A stretch of 25,675 nt of DNA. Origin: Verrucomicrobia bacterium UBA1412. Its GTDB lineage: Bacteria; Verrucomicrobiota; Verrucomicrobiia; Limisphaerales; UBA1412. The translations under genes were made by a program, and so were the position numbers. A model generated the notes under the pieces. That model saw nothing but the letters and a program-made list of their open reading frames with translations. It made no database searches and was not told the DNA's origin. Where the stretch lies: assembly GCA_002305615.1 (NCBI GenBank), contig DBPU01000080.1, positions 1 through 25,675 on the forward strand, read 5' to 3'. This document shows positions 16,381 through 24,381 of this stretch, in pieces. The stretch's first letter is position 1; every line of letters begins with the position of its first letter.

Positions 16381-17703
16381 TTAATCCAATATATATCCCA
16401 GCCGGGAATAGGTAGGCACATCTATCGGCTGGTTTTTGTAATAAGTTTTTTCACATTGGTCAAAGCGCCCTACACTCGTGATCTTCAAATCCAGAAAGCC
16501 CTGATTGGGATCATTGTATCCGCGTTTGCTTCGTCCTCCTGAATAAGGCATCTGCGACTTCAGGAGATCTATCTGAGAATTCGTTAAAGCGGGCGGCGGC
16601 GGCACATTGCGAGTCGGAGGGCGTTTCTTTTCCAACATCTCTCTGCTTACTTCGTTGAGGGAGACCAGCTCTTTATCCCCATAAATCGGGGCAGGCTTCT
16701 CCTCATTACGAACCGTGCGCCGAGGGTGAGTAATCAACACAATCCTCAACTCATCGGAATTAAACTCAGCAGGCGTACAGGCCCCCAACATTATTTTTGC
16801 ACCCGGATTTTCACTGGCAATCCGCCTTTGAAAAGCTTCTGCATCGCCCAGGGAAAAACCATCTTTCCCGATAAAAAGCGCCAGTACAGTGCCTGCGCTG
16901 CGCAATAAAGAGCCTTTCTTGAGCCACGGGTGTGCCAGAAGCGTCTCCCAGAGAGATTCCACTCTGCTATCACCGGTTGCCGATGCAACGGCCAAAGTGC
17001 CCACACATTTTCCCTCGCGGAAACCAAAAGTGCTTCTCAGAAGACCTAAATCCAAAGCCAGAGGACCGGGGCAGAAAAAGCTCAACCAAAGACCTTCCAC
17101 CGCATCAGATATCATCCGGTTACTCGACTCATATAATTCGACGAAGTTTGCATTTTCATTCGCCTGCAAAGCCAAGAGCTCATTGGGCAAAGAAATATGC
17201 AGATGGGCATGAACCGTCATTTCATCCTGGGATCGGGTGGCCCTCATAGATCGATCCGTCCCCTCGCAGAAGAAGGGAAAAATTGAAATAGCGATTACAA
17301 ACACACCTTCCTCTGCCGCCAACTCTGCAATTACCGGCGCCACGCCTCCTCCCAATCCGCCTCCAAAACCGGCAATCAAATATAAGAGAGAGTATCTTCC
17401 GACCAATTTCCTTAATTCATCCTTTTCCGCTTCAGCAATTGATTGAGCCACCTCCCGGCTGGCCCCGGTTCCAAAACCGCGAAGTATTTTTTTTCCTATC
17501 TGCCTGGTCTCGCAATGAGTGACCTGCCTTAAACTCTGAACATCAGAATCCAACACAATATATTCAAGCCCTTCACATGCAGAAAGAGACAGGGTGTTCA
17601 CGATTTTTGCGCCAGCTCCGCCCACCCCCAGAACAAGAGCATTCAACTTGTCTTCAAAAACATTGTTCGAGGATACTTGGCTTTCAGGATTTATTTCGAT
17701 CAT
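16381..17703 (-). CDS. ftsZ: Divergent cell division GTPase-like FtsZ
   Basis: FtsZ polymerises on the membrane into the division ring. The 440 residues align with FtsZ throughout: LGVGGAGAKIV (N-terminal G-loop, about 25-35), GLEYIVLDSDVQSL (45-58), FPFFCEG (142-148), ISLPNELL (170-177), and the C-terminal domain up to about 327. Key residues differ. The signature GGGTGTG is GGGLGGG (114-120), and the T7 loop NxDxxD is A216-L-D218-L-G-L221, so the first catalytic Asp is kept but Asn becomes Ala and the second Asp becomes Leu. A proline-rich linker (about 328-425) leads to IDVPTYSRLGY (427-437), resembling the FtsA-binding tail DIPxFLR. The frame is intact and the ATG overlaps the ftsA stop by 4 bases, with AAAGGA upstream. 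I infer normal expression but altered GTP hydrolysis. Confidence 0.93.
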   Translation of the reverse strand: MIEINPESQVSSNNVFEDKLNALVLGVGGAGAKIVNTLSLSACEGLEYIVLDSDVQSLRQVTHCETRQIGKKILRGFGTGASREVAQSIAEAEKDELRKLVGRYSLLYLIAGFGGGLGGGVAPVIAELAAEEGVFVIAISIFPFFCEGTDRSMRATRSQDEMTVHAHLHISLPNELLALQANENANFVELYESSNRMISDAVEGLWLSFFCPGPLALDLGLLRSTFGFREGKCVGTLAVASATGDSRVESLWETLLAHPWLKKGSLLRSAGTVLALFIGKDGFSLGDAEAFQRRIASENPGAKIMLGACTPAEFNSDELRIVLITHPRRTVRNEEKPAPIYGDKELVSLNEVSREMLEKKRPPTRNVPPPPALTNSQIDLLKSQMPYSGGRSKRGYNDPNQGFLDLKITSVGRFDQCEKTYYKNQPIDVPTYSRLGYILD

Positions 17704-18935
17704 TCCCTTTCCTTTCTCTTTCCCGTGAGCCCTTTCAAACTGAAAACGTTGGCCAGGGGACCTCCTGTTTTGCGAGACATTTTAGAAGCACAATACCTGG
17801 CCAATCCAATCGGAGTGGCAAACTCTGGCTTCTTTAAAGAGTCACAAATTCCGTCAAGGTGATTCAAACAGAAAGGCCAGGACTGAGCCTGGAACACACT
17901 GCTTGCCAGTGAAGATATCATCTGGATACAAGCACCGCCTCCGCAAAGCATGACTCCCTGATCTGGCCCCAATTGCAACCCGGCTTCTGCCAAAGTCTCA
18001 CGGATAATTTGGAAAATTTCTTTGAGCCTAAGCTCCATAATGATCTGAAAATAGTCAAAGCGCACCGACTTATTCTCTCCATTGGGTGTTTTAAAGGGTA
18101 ACAGAGCATTTTTAGCCTGCGGATCGCAAATAGCCCGGCCATGGAAAGTTTTCAGATTTTCTGCGACTCCTATTTCCAGTTTTAACCCTAATGCCAAATC
18201 ATTGCTGACATGGTCTCCTCCAATAGAAAGAGAGCCTGCATAACGAATACACCCCCCATGAGTAAAGGCAAACTCTGTCGTTCCCGCTCCCAAGTCAATG
18301 ATAAGCCCTCCTTTTTTGCGCTGTTCGGCATCCATCAAAGCTATACTCGCGGCGAACCCATTAAAAACAGGATATTTGGGCTCCAGACATAAATCTTGCA
18401 GTATTTTTATTGGCTCCCAGATTTGATTGCGATTTCCGTAAATCCAGTATAGGGGCTGCGTCAGAATTCGTCCTCTCGCATTTAAACCGGGCTCTTCCAA
18501 TTGGCCATCCAGAAGAGGCTGCTGCTTAATCCGATGAAGTACTAATACGCTTTCAGATATCTCCTTTGGGGGACATTCAATGGCATTTTTCAGAGCATCT
18601 TCCCTATCCTCTTCAGTGACTCGGCCATCAGCGGATTCCAACATGTGTTCGCCCACGCTGAATGCACTTTTAATATGCCCACCGGTTATCCCCACACACA
18701 CTTCACCAATGGAGACATTCGCCAAATTTTCGGCATCGGCAACAGCAGCGCGGACCTCAGCAATGGTCGCCTCCGTATTAAAGATAACCCCCTTTCGCAC
18801 TCCGCTGGAAACGCTTTGCCCAACCCCGAGCACTTTGAAAGGACACTTCTCAGAAACCTCGGCAATAACAACACATATCTTGGAAGTGCCGATCTCTATA
18901 CCCGTAGCATACTGTTTTCTCTTCTTGAATAGCAT
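17700..18935 (-). CDS. ftsA: Cell division protein FtsA
   Basis: FtsA is the actin-like protein that ties FtsZ filaments to the membrane and recruits later division proteins. The 411 residues show the actin-fold ATP motifs: GIEIGTSKICVVIAE near the N-terminus (phosphate 1), GGLIIDLGAGTTEFAF in the middle (phosphate 2) and VMLCGGGACIQM towards the end (adenosine site). The SHS2/1C region (VLGVGQSVSSGVRKGVI to about residue 150) is present. The last residues, ANVFSLKGLTGKRKERE, could form the amphipathic membrane helix, but it is less hydrophobic than in E. coli. The gene starts 4 bases after ftsQ and overlaps ftsZ by 4 bases (ATGA). GGAGGG lies 10 bases before the ATG. Confidence 0.95.
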   Translation of the reverse strand: MLFKKRKQYATGIEIGTSKICVVIAEVSEKCPFKVLGVGQSVSSGVRKGVIFNTEATIAEVRAAVADAENLANVSIGEVCVGITGGHIKSAFSVGEHMLESADGRVTEEDREDALKNAIECPPKEISESVLVLHRIKQQPLLDGQLEEPGLNARGRILTQPLYWIYGNRNQIWEPIKILQDLCLEPKYPVFNGFAASIALMDAEQRKKGGLIIDLGAGTTEFAFTHGGCIRYAGSLSIGGDHVSNDLALGLKLEIGVAENLKTFHGRAICDPQAKNALLPFKTPNGENKSVRFDYFQIIMELRLKEIFQIIRETLAEAGLQLGPDQGVMLCGGGACIQMISSLASSVFQAQSWPFCLNHLDGICDSLKKPEFATPIGLARYCASKMSRKTGGPLANVFSLKGLTGKRKERE

Positions 18936-18939
18936 TTCT

Positions 18940-19911
18940 TCATCGCCCTCCAGTACTTCTCACACCCCGGACTCCATTGGAGCGTGAATTTTTATCTTCC
19001 TGAGCCGGGGGCGGTTCCCAAACCACAGGCACGTTATTTGAGACGGAGAGGTTGATCGTCTTAATTTTCTGCTCCAGCCCGGTTGAATAGGCGTAGATAG
19101 CTTCCCATCGGGCCAAACCCAACTCCAGAGAATTTGCATCAAAAACCGCTTCCACGTATTGAGCCGTTCTCGCGATAATAAAACCCAACTCGCTGATATT
19201 TACTTCCGTCAGATCATCAAACCCGAAAAAGCTGGATTCCTTGTAGAGCCTGAGAAACTTGAGCGCGCGGTTCACTTGCTGATCTTTACAGTAACGATTG
19301 GGGATAAGAACGTTTTTATCTGCCACACCAGTCAATGTAGGCAGAAGGAGCCGCTCCGGAGCGTGAACCTCGTAAAATAATTCATCGGGTGCCATCACGT
19401 ACCCCGAGTCATCCAGATAGCGCACCACCCACTGACCTGCATTGAGATTCATCGGGTCTGCCTCCCAAACATAACACCTGAAAACGGGAACTCTGGCATA
19501 TACCTGAACTTTGAGCGTATCCGGAATGACCCTTTCGACAGAAATTTTCTCCAGAACCGAAACGCTTTCCAAACGGTTTTTTATCTGACCCAAATCCAGA
19601 GCCATCAGATTATCTTCCCCTATTTTTACGTCCAGAAATTCCAGCACCCTCTCCTTGGATACTCCGCCGAAAACTCGCACATCGACCGCGCGCACCGTGA
19701 ACATCTGGTTCGTATAAACGGTCTTTTCCAAAACAAGGCCCAGGGTGGTCTTCCCGAGAAAATAAACGCTCACAACGACAGCCAAAAAAAGCATCCACCA
19801 GGCGATGCGCCAAGACCAGCGGTTAATACGCTTGCGCTTCTGCTCTCTGGCTTCCTCTTCAGGTGTGGAGAGTTTTACCTTCTCTTCTGGCTTTTTCTTT
19901 TTGTTGAACAT
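18940..19911 (-). CDS. ftsQ: Cell division protein FtsQ (POTRA domain)
   Basis: FtsQ is a bitopic inner-membrane protein that links cytoplasmic and periplasmic division proteins. The 323-residue product has a charged cytoplasmic tail (Lys-rich residues 1-35), one membrane segment (about 37-55), and a POTRA domain (about 72-145): FTVRAVDVRVFGGVSKERVL, then LDLGQIKNRLESVSVLEKISVERVIPDTLKVQV, the typical sequence ending in an R/PVA-like strand. The FtsQ beta domain follows, and the C-terminal 30 residues are Pro/Ser/Arg-rich and probably unstructured. Position between ddl (4-base gap) and ftsA (4-base gap) supports the call. No clear Shine-Dalgarno precedes the ATG, so translational coupling is likely. 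Confidence 0.93.
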   Translation of the reverse strand: MFNKKKKPEEKVKLSTPEEEAREQKRKRINRWSWRIAWWMLFLAVVVSVYFLGKTTLGLVLEKTVYTNQMFTVRAVDVRVFGGVSKERVLEFLDVKIGEDNLMALDLGQIKNRLESVSVLEKISVERVIPDTLKVQVYARVPVFRCYVWEADPMNLNAGQWVVRYLDDSGYVMAPDELFYEVHAPERLLLPTLTGVADKNVLIPNRYCKDQQVNRALKFLRLYKESSFFGFDDLTEVNISELGFIIARTAQYVEAVFDANSLELGLARWEAIYAYSTGLEQKIKTINLSVSNNVPVVWEPPPAQEDKNSRSNGVRGVRSTGGR

Positions 19912-19915
19912 GCAA

Positions 19916-20821
19916 TTATTTTATGAGCGCCATCTCCAATATTTTACAGCACAAATTTGCATAACTGAGCCCCTTTGCCGCAGCTGCCTTAGGCAGTAGG
20001 CTGGTCTCGCTCATACCCGGCAGCGTATTAATTTCCAATACCCAGCACTCGCCTTTTTGATCCAGAATCATGTCTATGCGAGCATAGTCTTTCGCGCCGA
20101 CAGCATGAAATGTTTTCAGGGCCAGATCAGCAGCACGATTGCGAGAGGCTTCATCGACTTGAGCCGGGCAATAATACTCCGTTCTGCCTTTCGTGTACTT
20201 GCTTTCATAACTATATACGCCTGATTTAGGACATACTTCCACCAGCGGAAGCACTTCACCGCCCAGTATTCCAACGGTCAATTCTCGTCCAATAATCCGC
20301 TCCTCCATCAGGACAACACCGCCATACTCCAATGATCGCCTCAACGCCGCGCCAAAATCTTCCTTATAGTCCACTATTTCAACACCCACGCTGGAGCCCT
20401 CTCTGAGCGGCTTCAGCACCACCGGAGCCTCCCAGCCTTCAGGCATTTCAGCTTGCCAGCTCTTTAAAACAAAGGAGCGAGGCATCGTTACCCCGGCCAC
20501 AACACAGTGCTGACGAGTCAAAAGTTTATCAAAACCAATACGGCTGGCCTCAGCGCCACTGCCGGTATAGGGGATGCCCAGTTGATCCAACTCCATCTGC
20601 ACTTGTCCATCCTCACCATAAGTTCCATGAAGTGCTAAAAAAACAACATTGGCTTCATCGGGCAAACTCCATCCTTTTATAGGATCCGGATCAAGCATCT
20701 CTACTTGATAGCCGGATGAGCGCAGGGCCTCTGCCACCATCGCGCCGGATTTTAATGAAATTTCCCGCTCGTTTGAAATGCCACCCGCAAAAACAACTAC
20801 TTTCAGTTTACCATTATTCAT
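19916..20821 (-). CDS. ddl: D-alanine--D-alanine ligase
   Basis: Ddl joins two D-alanines with ATP to give the dipeptide used by MurF in peptidoglycan synthesis. The 301 residues carry the ATP-grasp motifs: NEREISLKSG near the N-terminus, LALHGTYGEDGQVQ, YTGSGAEAS, VLKPLREGSSVGV (ATP lid region), YSYESKYTKGRTEYYCPA (omega loop), DYARID and EINTLPGMSETS with the metal-binding residues. The length is normal for the family. The ATG overlaps the murB stop by 4 bases (ATGA) and has GGAGA 7-8 bases upstream. Confidence 0.97.
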   Translation of the reverse strand: MNNGKLKVVVFAGGISNEREISLKSGAMVAEALRSSGYQVEMLDPDPIKGWSLPDEANVVFLALHGTYGEDGQVQMELDQLGIPYTGSGAEASRIGFDKLLTRQHCVVAGVTMPRSFVLKSWQAEMPEGWEAPVVLKPLREGSSVGVEIVDYKEDFGAALRRSLEYGGVVLMEERIIGRELTVGILGGEVLPLVEVCPKSGVYSYESKYTKGRTEYYCPAQVDEASRNRAADLALKTFHAVGAKDYARIDMILDQKGECWVLEINTLPGMSETSLLPKAAAAKGLSYANLCCKILEMALIK

Positions 20822-21750
20822 GCATCTTCTCCAACGATCATTACTTCAGTCTCTAAACTCACTCCGCATTCAGCCAGAACTCTCTCTTGAATTATTTGAA
20901 TCAACTCGAGAATATTCCGAGATGACGCGTTGTTTTTATTGATCAAAAAATTGGCATGTTTATCCGAAACCTGTGCTCCTCCTACGCTAAAACCTTTCAT
21001 GCCCAGTGAATCTATCAACCGGCCCGCAGAGTGACCGGGCGGATTTTTGAAGGCACACCCCGCACTGGGAGATTGAGTTTGAGTCTTCAGGCGCATTTCT
21101 CTCATCTCTGTCATTCTTTCCCTAATCTGCTCCGGAACTCCGGAATAAGCCCGCAGGACCGCAGACAAGGCGATTTTATTTTCAAAGAAAGCGCAGCAGC
21201 GATAATCCGCCTGAATATTCTCGCCCGGCACCTCCTCCAGAACGCCATCAAGCCCCAGCACTGAAACTGATTCCACGACATCCATCAGACTCGATTTGTA
21301 AGCCCCGGCATTCATTCGCAATCCACCCCCAAGACTTCCGGGTATCCCTTCCATAAACTCCAGGCCTGCCAGTGCGTTAGCCTGAGCAAACTGCGCTATC
21401 TGCCTCAATGTAGCCCCGGCACCCGCATGAATAAGGAGCCTGCCATTTTTAACTTCCGTTTGAGAAAAAAAAGAATGGCGCAGGGAGCATACCACGCCCC
21501 GTACACCGCCATCTCTGACTACCAGATTAGAGCCTCGGCCCAACAAGAAGAAAGGAATCCCCCGCCCTGCACAATAGCTTAAGATTTTCCTTAGCTCATC
21601 CGTGCAGGAAGGCTCCACATAAAAATCAGCCGGGCCGCCGATTCTCAGCGTGGTCAGTTTTTTCATGGGGTAATCTCTTTTGCGAACTGTCTCAGGCGAC
21701 AGATTCTCATCCAGTTCGTCTTGCCACTTTTTAGTTTCTGTTTTTTGCAT
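20818..21750 (-). CDS. murB: UDP-N-acetylenolpyruvoylglucosamine reductase
   Basis: MurB reduces UDP-GlcNAc-enolpyruvate to UDP-MurNAc with NADPH and FAD in the cytoplasm. The 310 residues show the FAD-binding TTLRIGGPADF, LLGRGSNLVVRDGG and GIPGSLGGGLRMNAGAY, the catalytic-region Arg in ADYRCC, SAGCAFKNPPGHSAGRLID (proton-donor Ser region) and the C-terminal Glu in LETEVMIVG. Gly-Gly-Gly in SLGGGL is a small change from the usual GGAL. An internal Met at position 29 (MKKLTTLRIGG) could start a shorter protein, but the annotated start leaves just a 2-base gap to murC, in keeping with the operon. Confidence 0.97.
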   Translation of the reverse strand: MQKTETKKWQDELDENLSPETVRKRDYPMKKLTTLRIGGPADFYVEPSCTDELRKILSYCAGRGIPFFLLGRGSNLVVRDGGVRGVVCSLRHSFFSQTEVKNGRLLIHAGAGATLRQIAQFAQANALAGLEFMEGIPGSLGGGLRMNAGAYKSSLMDVVESVSVLGLDGVLEEVPGENIQADYRCCAFFENKIALSAVLRAYSGVPEQIRERMTEMREMRLKTQTQSPSAGCAFKNPPGHSAGRLIDSLGMKGFSVGGAQVSDKHANFLINKNNASSRNILELIQIIQERVLAECGVSLETEVMIVGEDA

Positions 21751-21752
21751 GT

Positions 21753-23207
21753 CTAGCTCTGGCCTTTTGCTCCATCCAATAACGCCGCATATTTATGGGC
21801 TTCCAAAGTAATATCGCCGGCTCCCAAAAATAAAATAATATCTCCGGGACGTGAGTTTTTTGCCACCGCCCCACCCACATCCTCCAGGTGCTCCAAATAC
21901 TCCACCTCTTGTCCACGAGCTCTCACAGCATCGGCCATGCTCTTGCCCGTTACGCCCGGAATAGGTTCTTCACTGGCCGCATATACATCGGTGAGGAATA
22001 GACGATCAGCTTCCTTGAAACACGTGGAAAATTCTTCAAGCAGCAGCTGCGTGCGCGTAAAGCGGTGAGGCTGGAAGACAACCAGAAGACGTCCGCCCTG
22101 AGCCTTTACGGCACGAATGGTTGCCGCTATTTCAGCCGGGTGGTGGCCGTAATCATCAATAATCCGGTAATCCTGGTTTTTAAACAGAAGCTCCTGTCTC
22201 CTGTTCGTTCCATTAAAGTCGCTGATGCTTCCGGCGATCTCCCGGGCCGAATATCCCAACTCCGCCAGAAGAGCTATCACCGCCGTTGCATTGCTGACAT
22301 TGTGGGTTCCCATCAAACAAATTTTGAATTCTCCCCAATCAACGCCCCTTCTCCTTACACTAAAAACTTGCTCTCCTTTGGAAGGGTTTTCTCGAAGTAC
22401 AGCCTGGTAATCGCTCTGCGGACTGAAACCAAAAGAGATGCTTCTCTCTTTGAAATGCTCTTTGCTCAGTCGAGTGACCCATTCATTATCGGCACAGCAG
22501 ATAATTTTCTTTTGAACCTGCTGAGAAAATTGTGCGAATGTATTTTCGATCCCCGCTTCATTGCCGTAATACTCCAGGTGATCCCGGTCCAAATTAAGGA
22601 TCACTGCGTATTCAGGTTCAAATTCCAGGATACTTCCGTCGCTCTCATCCGTTTCCGCAACAAACCAGCTGGATTGGTTTTTGCCCAGGCGTGCATGGGG
22701 TTCGAACCGACGACATAAACCTCCCACCGCATAACCGGGCTCCAGATTTAAATTACACATAGCCCGAACAAGCAAGCCCGTGACCGTCGTCTTCCCATGC
22801 ATCCCGGCTACACAAATTCCGCGATATAAATTCATGAAGGAGGCCAGGGCCTCCGCTCTTTTTAGAAGGAGCGCTCCTTGCCTTTTTGCCTCAACGATAT
22901 CCGGGTTTTTTTTGCTTACAGCAGAAGAGTACACCAGAACGTCTACCGGATCGTCTTTCACGTTAGCCGCGGAATGTCCCAGATATATCTTGGCTCCTCT
23001 TTTACTTAGAGCCCGGGTCTCCTGGGTCTCGCGCACATCCGCCCCACTGATATTCCAGCCTTTATCCATCAGTAAATGCGCCACAGCACTGACACCTATG
23101 CCCCCTATCCCGGCCAAATATGCTTTGGGTGAAACTGCTGACTTTGCGGCAGTACCATTCAGCAGTGCCTCAAATGCCATTCTGTTTTCTGTTTTCAAGC
23201 TCAACAT
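21753..23207 (-). CDS. murC: UDP-N-acetylmuramate--L-alanine ligase
   Basis: MurC adds L-alanine to UDP-MurNAc with ATP. The 484 residues contain the UDP-binding loop AGIGGIGVSAVAHLL (near residue 33), the ATP loop GMHGKTTVTG (where the common form is GTHGKTTT), AETDESDGS, LNLDRDHLEYYG and the C-terminal DDYGHHPAEIAATI. The GADVRET and YSSAV motifs of the N-terminal domain are present. It starts one base after the murG stop and ends two bases before murB. I see no Shine-Dalgarno, so coupling to murG translation is likely. The Thr to Met change in the ATP loop is minor and I do not expect loss of activity. Confidence 0.97.
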   Translation of the reverse strand: MLSLKTENRMAFEALLNGTAAKSAVSPKAYLAGIGGIGVSAVAHLLMDKGWNISGADVRETQETRALSKRGAKIYLGHSAANVKDDPVDVLVYSSAVSKKNPDIVEAKRQGALLLKRAEALASFMNLYRGICVAGMHGKTTVTGLLVRAMCNLNLEPGYAVGGLCRRFEPHARLGKNQSSWFVAETDESDGSILEFEPEYAVILNLDRDHLEYYGNEAGIENTFAQFSQQVQKKIICCADNEWVTRLSKEHFKERSISFGFSPQSDYQAVLRENPSKGEQVFSVRRRGVDWGEFKICLMGTHNVSNATAVIALLAELGYSAREIAGSISDFNGTNRRQELLFKNQDYRIIDDYGHHPAEIAATIRAVKAQGGRLLVVFQPHRFTRTQLLLEEFSTCFKEADRLFLTDVYAASEEPIPGVTGKSMADAVRARGQEVEYLEHLEDVGGAVAKNSRPGDIILFLGAGDITLEAHKYAALLDGAKGQS

Positions 23208-23208
23208 C

Positions 23209-24381
23209 TTAAACTACGGGCTCAGTGCTCCAATCCATGTTCAGGTTTTCTTGAGGCAAGGCAACCTCTATCATCTTTTTGGCAATTTCCGTCGCTGCGT
23301 CTCTTTCGCCCCACTCTGCCAAAGCATGGCAAATTGCCAAACGCTTCTTTTCATTTGTTAAGAGAGAACTCACCACATCTGCAAAGTCGTCCGCTGCCGC
23401 CTCCTGGATGGGGCTCTCAGGTTGTTCAAAAAGAATTGCTGCACCCGTTTCTTCGAAGGCCAGCGCATTGTAATACTGATGATTATCAGCAGCCGTGGGC
23501 AGCGGGATTAAGATGGAAGGAATTCTCATCCGGGCCGTTTCCGCCAGAGAAGAGGCACCCGCCCGACTCACCATCACTGTTGCGGCTCCCATTACCAAAT
23601 CCATCTCTGCAAAGTACTCTCGAACCATCGCCGGAACACCGCTATCCTGATAGCCTTTTTGTACCGATTCAAAATCTCTTTTGCCAGTCAGGTGAATGAT
23701 TTGCAAATCGGGTATTCGGCGTAAAATTTTCTTGAGACTTGCCAACACCAGAGAATTCAGCGCACGAGCCCCCTGGCTCCCTCCCATCGCCAAAAGCACA
23801 GGTCTATCGGGATCAAGCCCCAACATCATTTTGCAGCCCCTGGACATCTCTTCATTGGAAGGAGAAAAATTTGCTCTGACAGGCATCCCTACCACATCCA
23901 CTCTGCGCATGTGCAGTCTGGAAACAGATTGCGGAAAATGGACGAAACCGGTATGCACAAAAGGCGCCACCAGGCGATTCGCCCGCCCGGGCATCGAATT
24001 GCCTTCATGAATAAACGCTTTGCATTTCCCGGCCGGCGCTGCCAATACCGTAGGCGCACTCGAAAAACCTCCCATCCCCAACACCGCCTTGGGCTGCAGC
24101 TTACGAAACAGTTTTCTTGCTTTTAAATACGATTTAATGAAACGAAGAAAAAACGGAAGCACGTTTCGACTCGTTAGCCCCACCGCAGGCATTCGCTCAA
24201 CCCGAAATTCTCTTATCTGCGCACTGGCTACCTGATCGATCTCCTTTTCGGTGACAATCAGGAGAATCTCACACCCGGCACTGTAAAGCTTTTGAGCAAC
24301 GGCTATACCCGGATAAAAATGCCCTCCGGAACCGCCGCAGGCAATAGCTACCAATGGCCCTTTTTTCTCACTCTTTTTCAT
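23209..24381 (-). CDS. murG: Lipid I GlcNAc transferase
   Basis: MurG transfers GlcNAc from UDP-GlcNAc to lipid I, making lipid II on the cytoplasmic face of the membrane. From the ATG at 24381 it has 390 residues. The N-terminal G-loop ACGGSGGHFYPGIAVA, the mid loop LGMGGFSSAPTVLAA, the second G-loop AMGGSQGARALN, SRAGASSLAE and IPLPTAADNHQYYNA are all family hallmarks. The frame is open to 24489, adding a basic tail; an ATG at 24411 has a purine-rich GAAGAAGAAGAGA just before it and is a real alternative. The 24381 start overlaps the end of ftsW by 14 bases. Confidence 0.95.
   Translation of the reverse strand: MKKSEKKGPLVAIACGGSGGHFYPGIAVAQKLYSAGCEILLIVTEKEIDQVASAQIREFRVERMPAVGLTSRNVLPFFLRFIKSYLKARKLFRKLQPKAVLGMGGFSSAPTVLAAPAGKCKAFIHEGNSMPGRANRLVAPFVHTGFVHFPQSVSRLHMRRVDVVGMPVRANFSPSNEEMSRGCKMMLGLDPDRPVLLAMGGSQGARALNSLVLASLKKILRRIPDLQIIHLTGKRDFESVQKGYQDSGVPAMVREYFAEMDLVMGAATVMVSRAGASSLAETARMRIPSILIPLPTAADNHQYYNALAFEETGAAILFEQPESPIQEAAADDFADVVSSLLTNEKKRLAICHALAEWGERDAATEIAKKMIEVALPQENLNMDWSTEPVV

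Noticed and set aside
16381..17703. Possibility that the ftsZ-like gene is a bacterial tubulin or a decayed gene
   Set aside because: It has the FtsZ order of motifs, a proline-rich linker and an FtsA-binding-like tail, sits after ftsA, and is open from start to stop, so it is an intact FtsZ-family gene.
22065..22718. 217-codon plus-strand frame
   Set aside because: It lies opposite murC, whose motifs are unambiguous; no domain seen.
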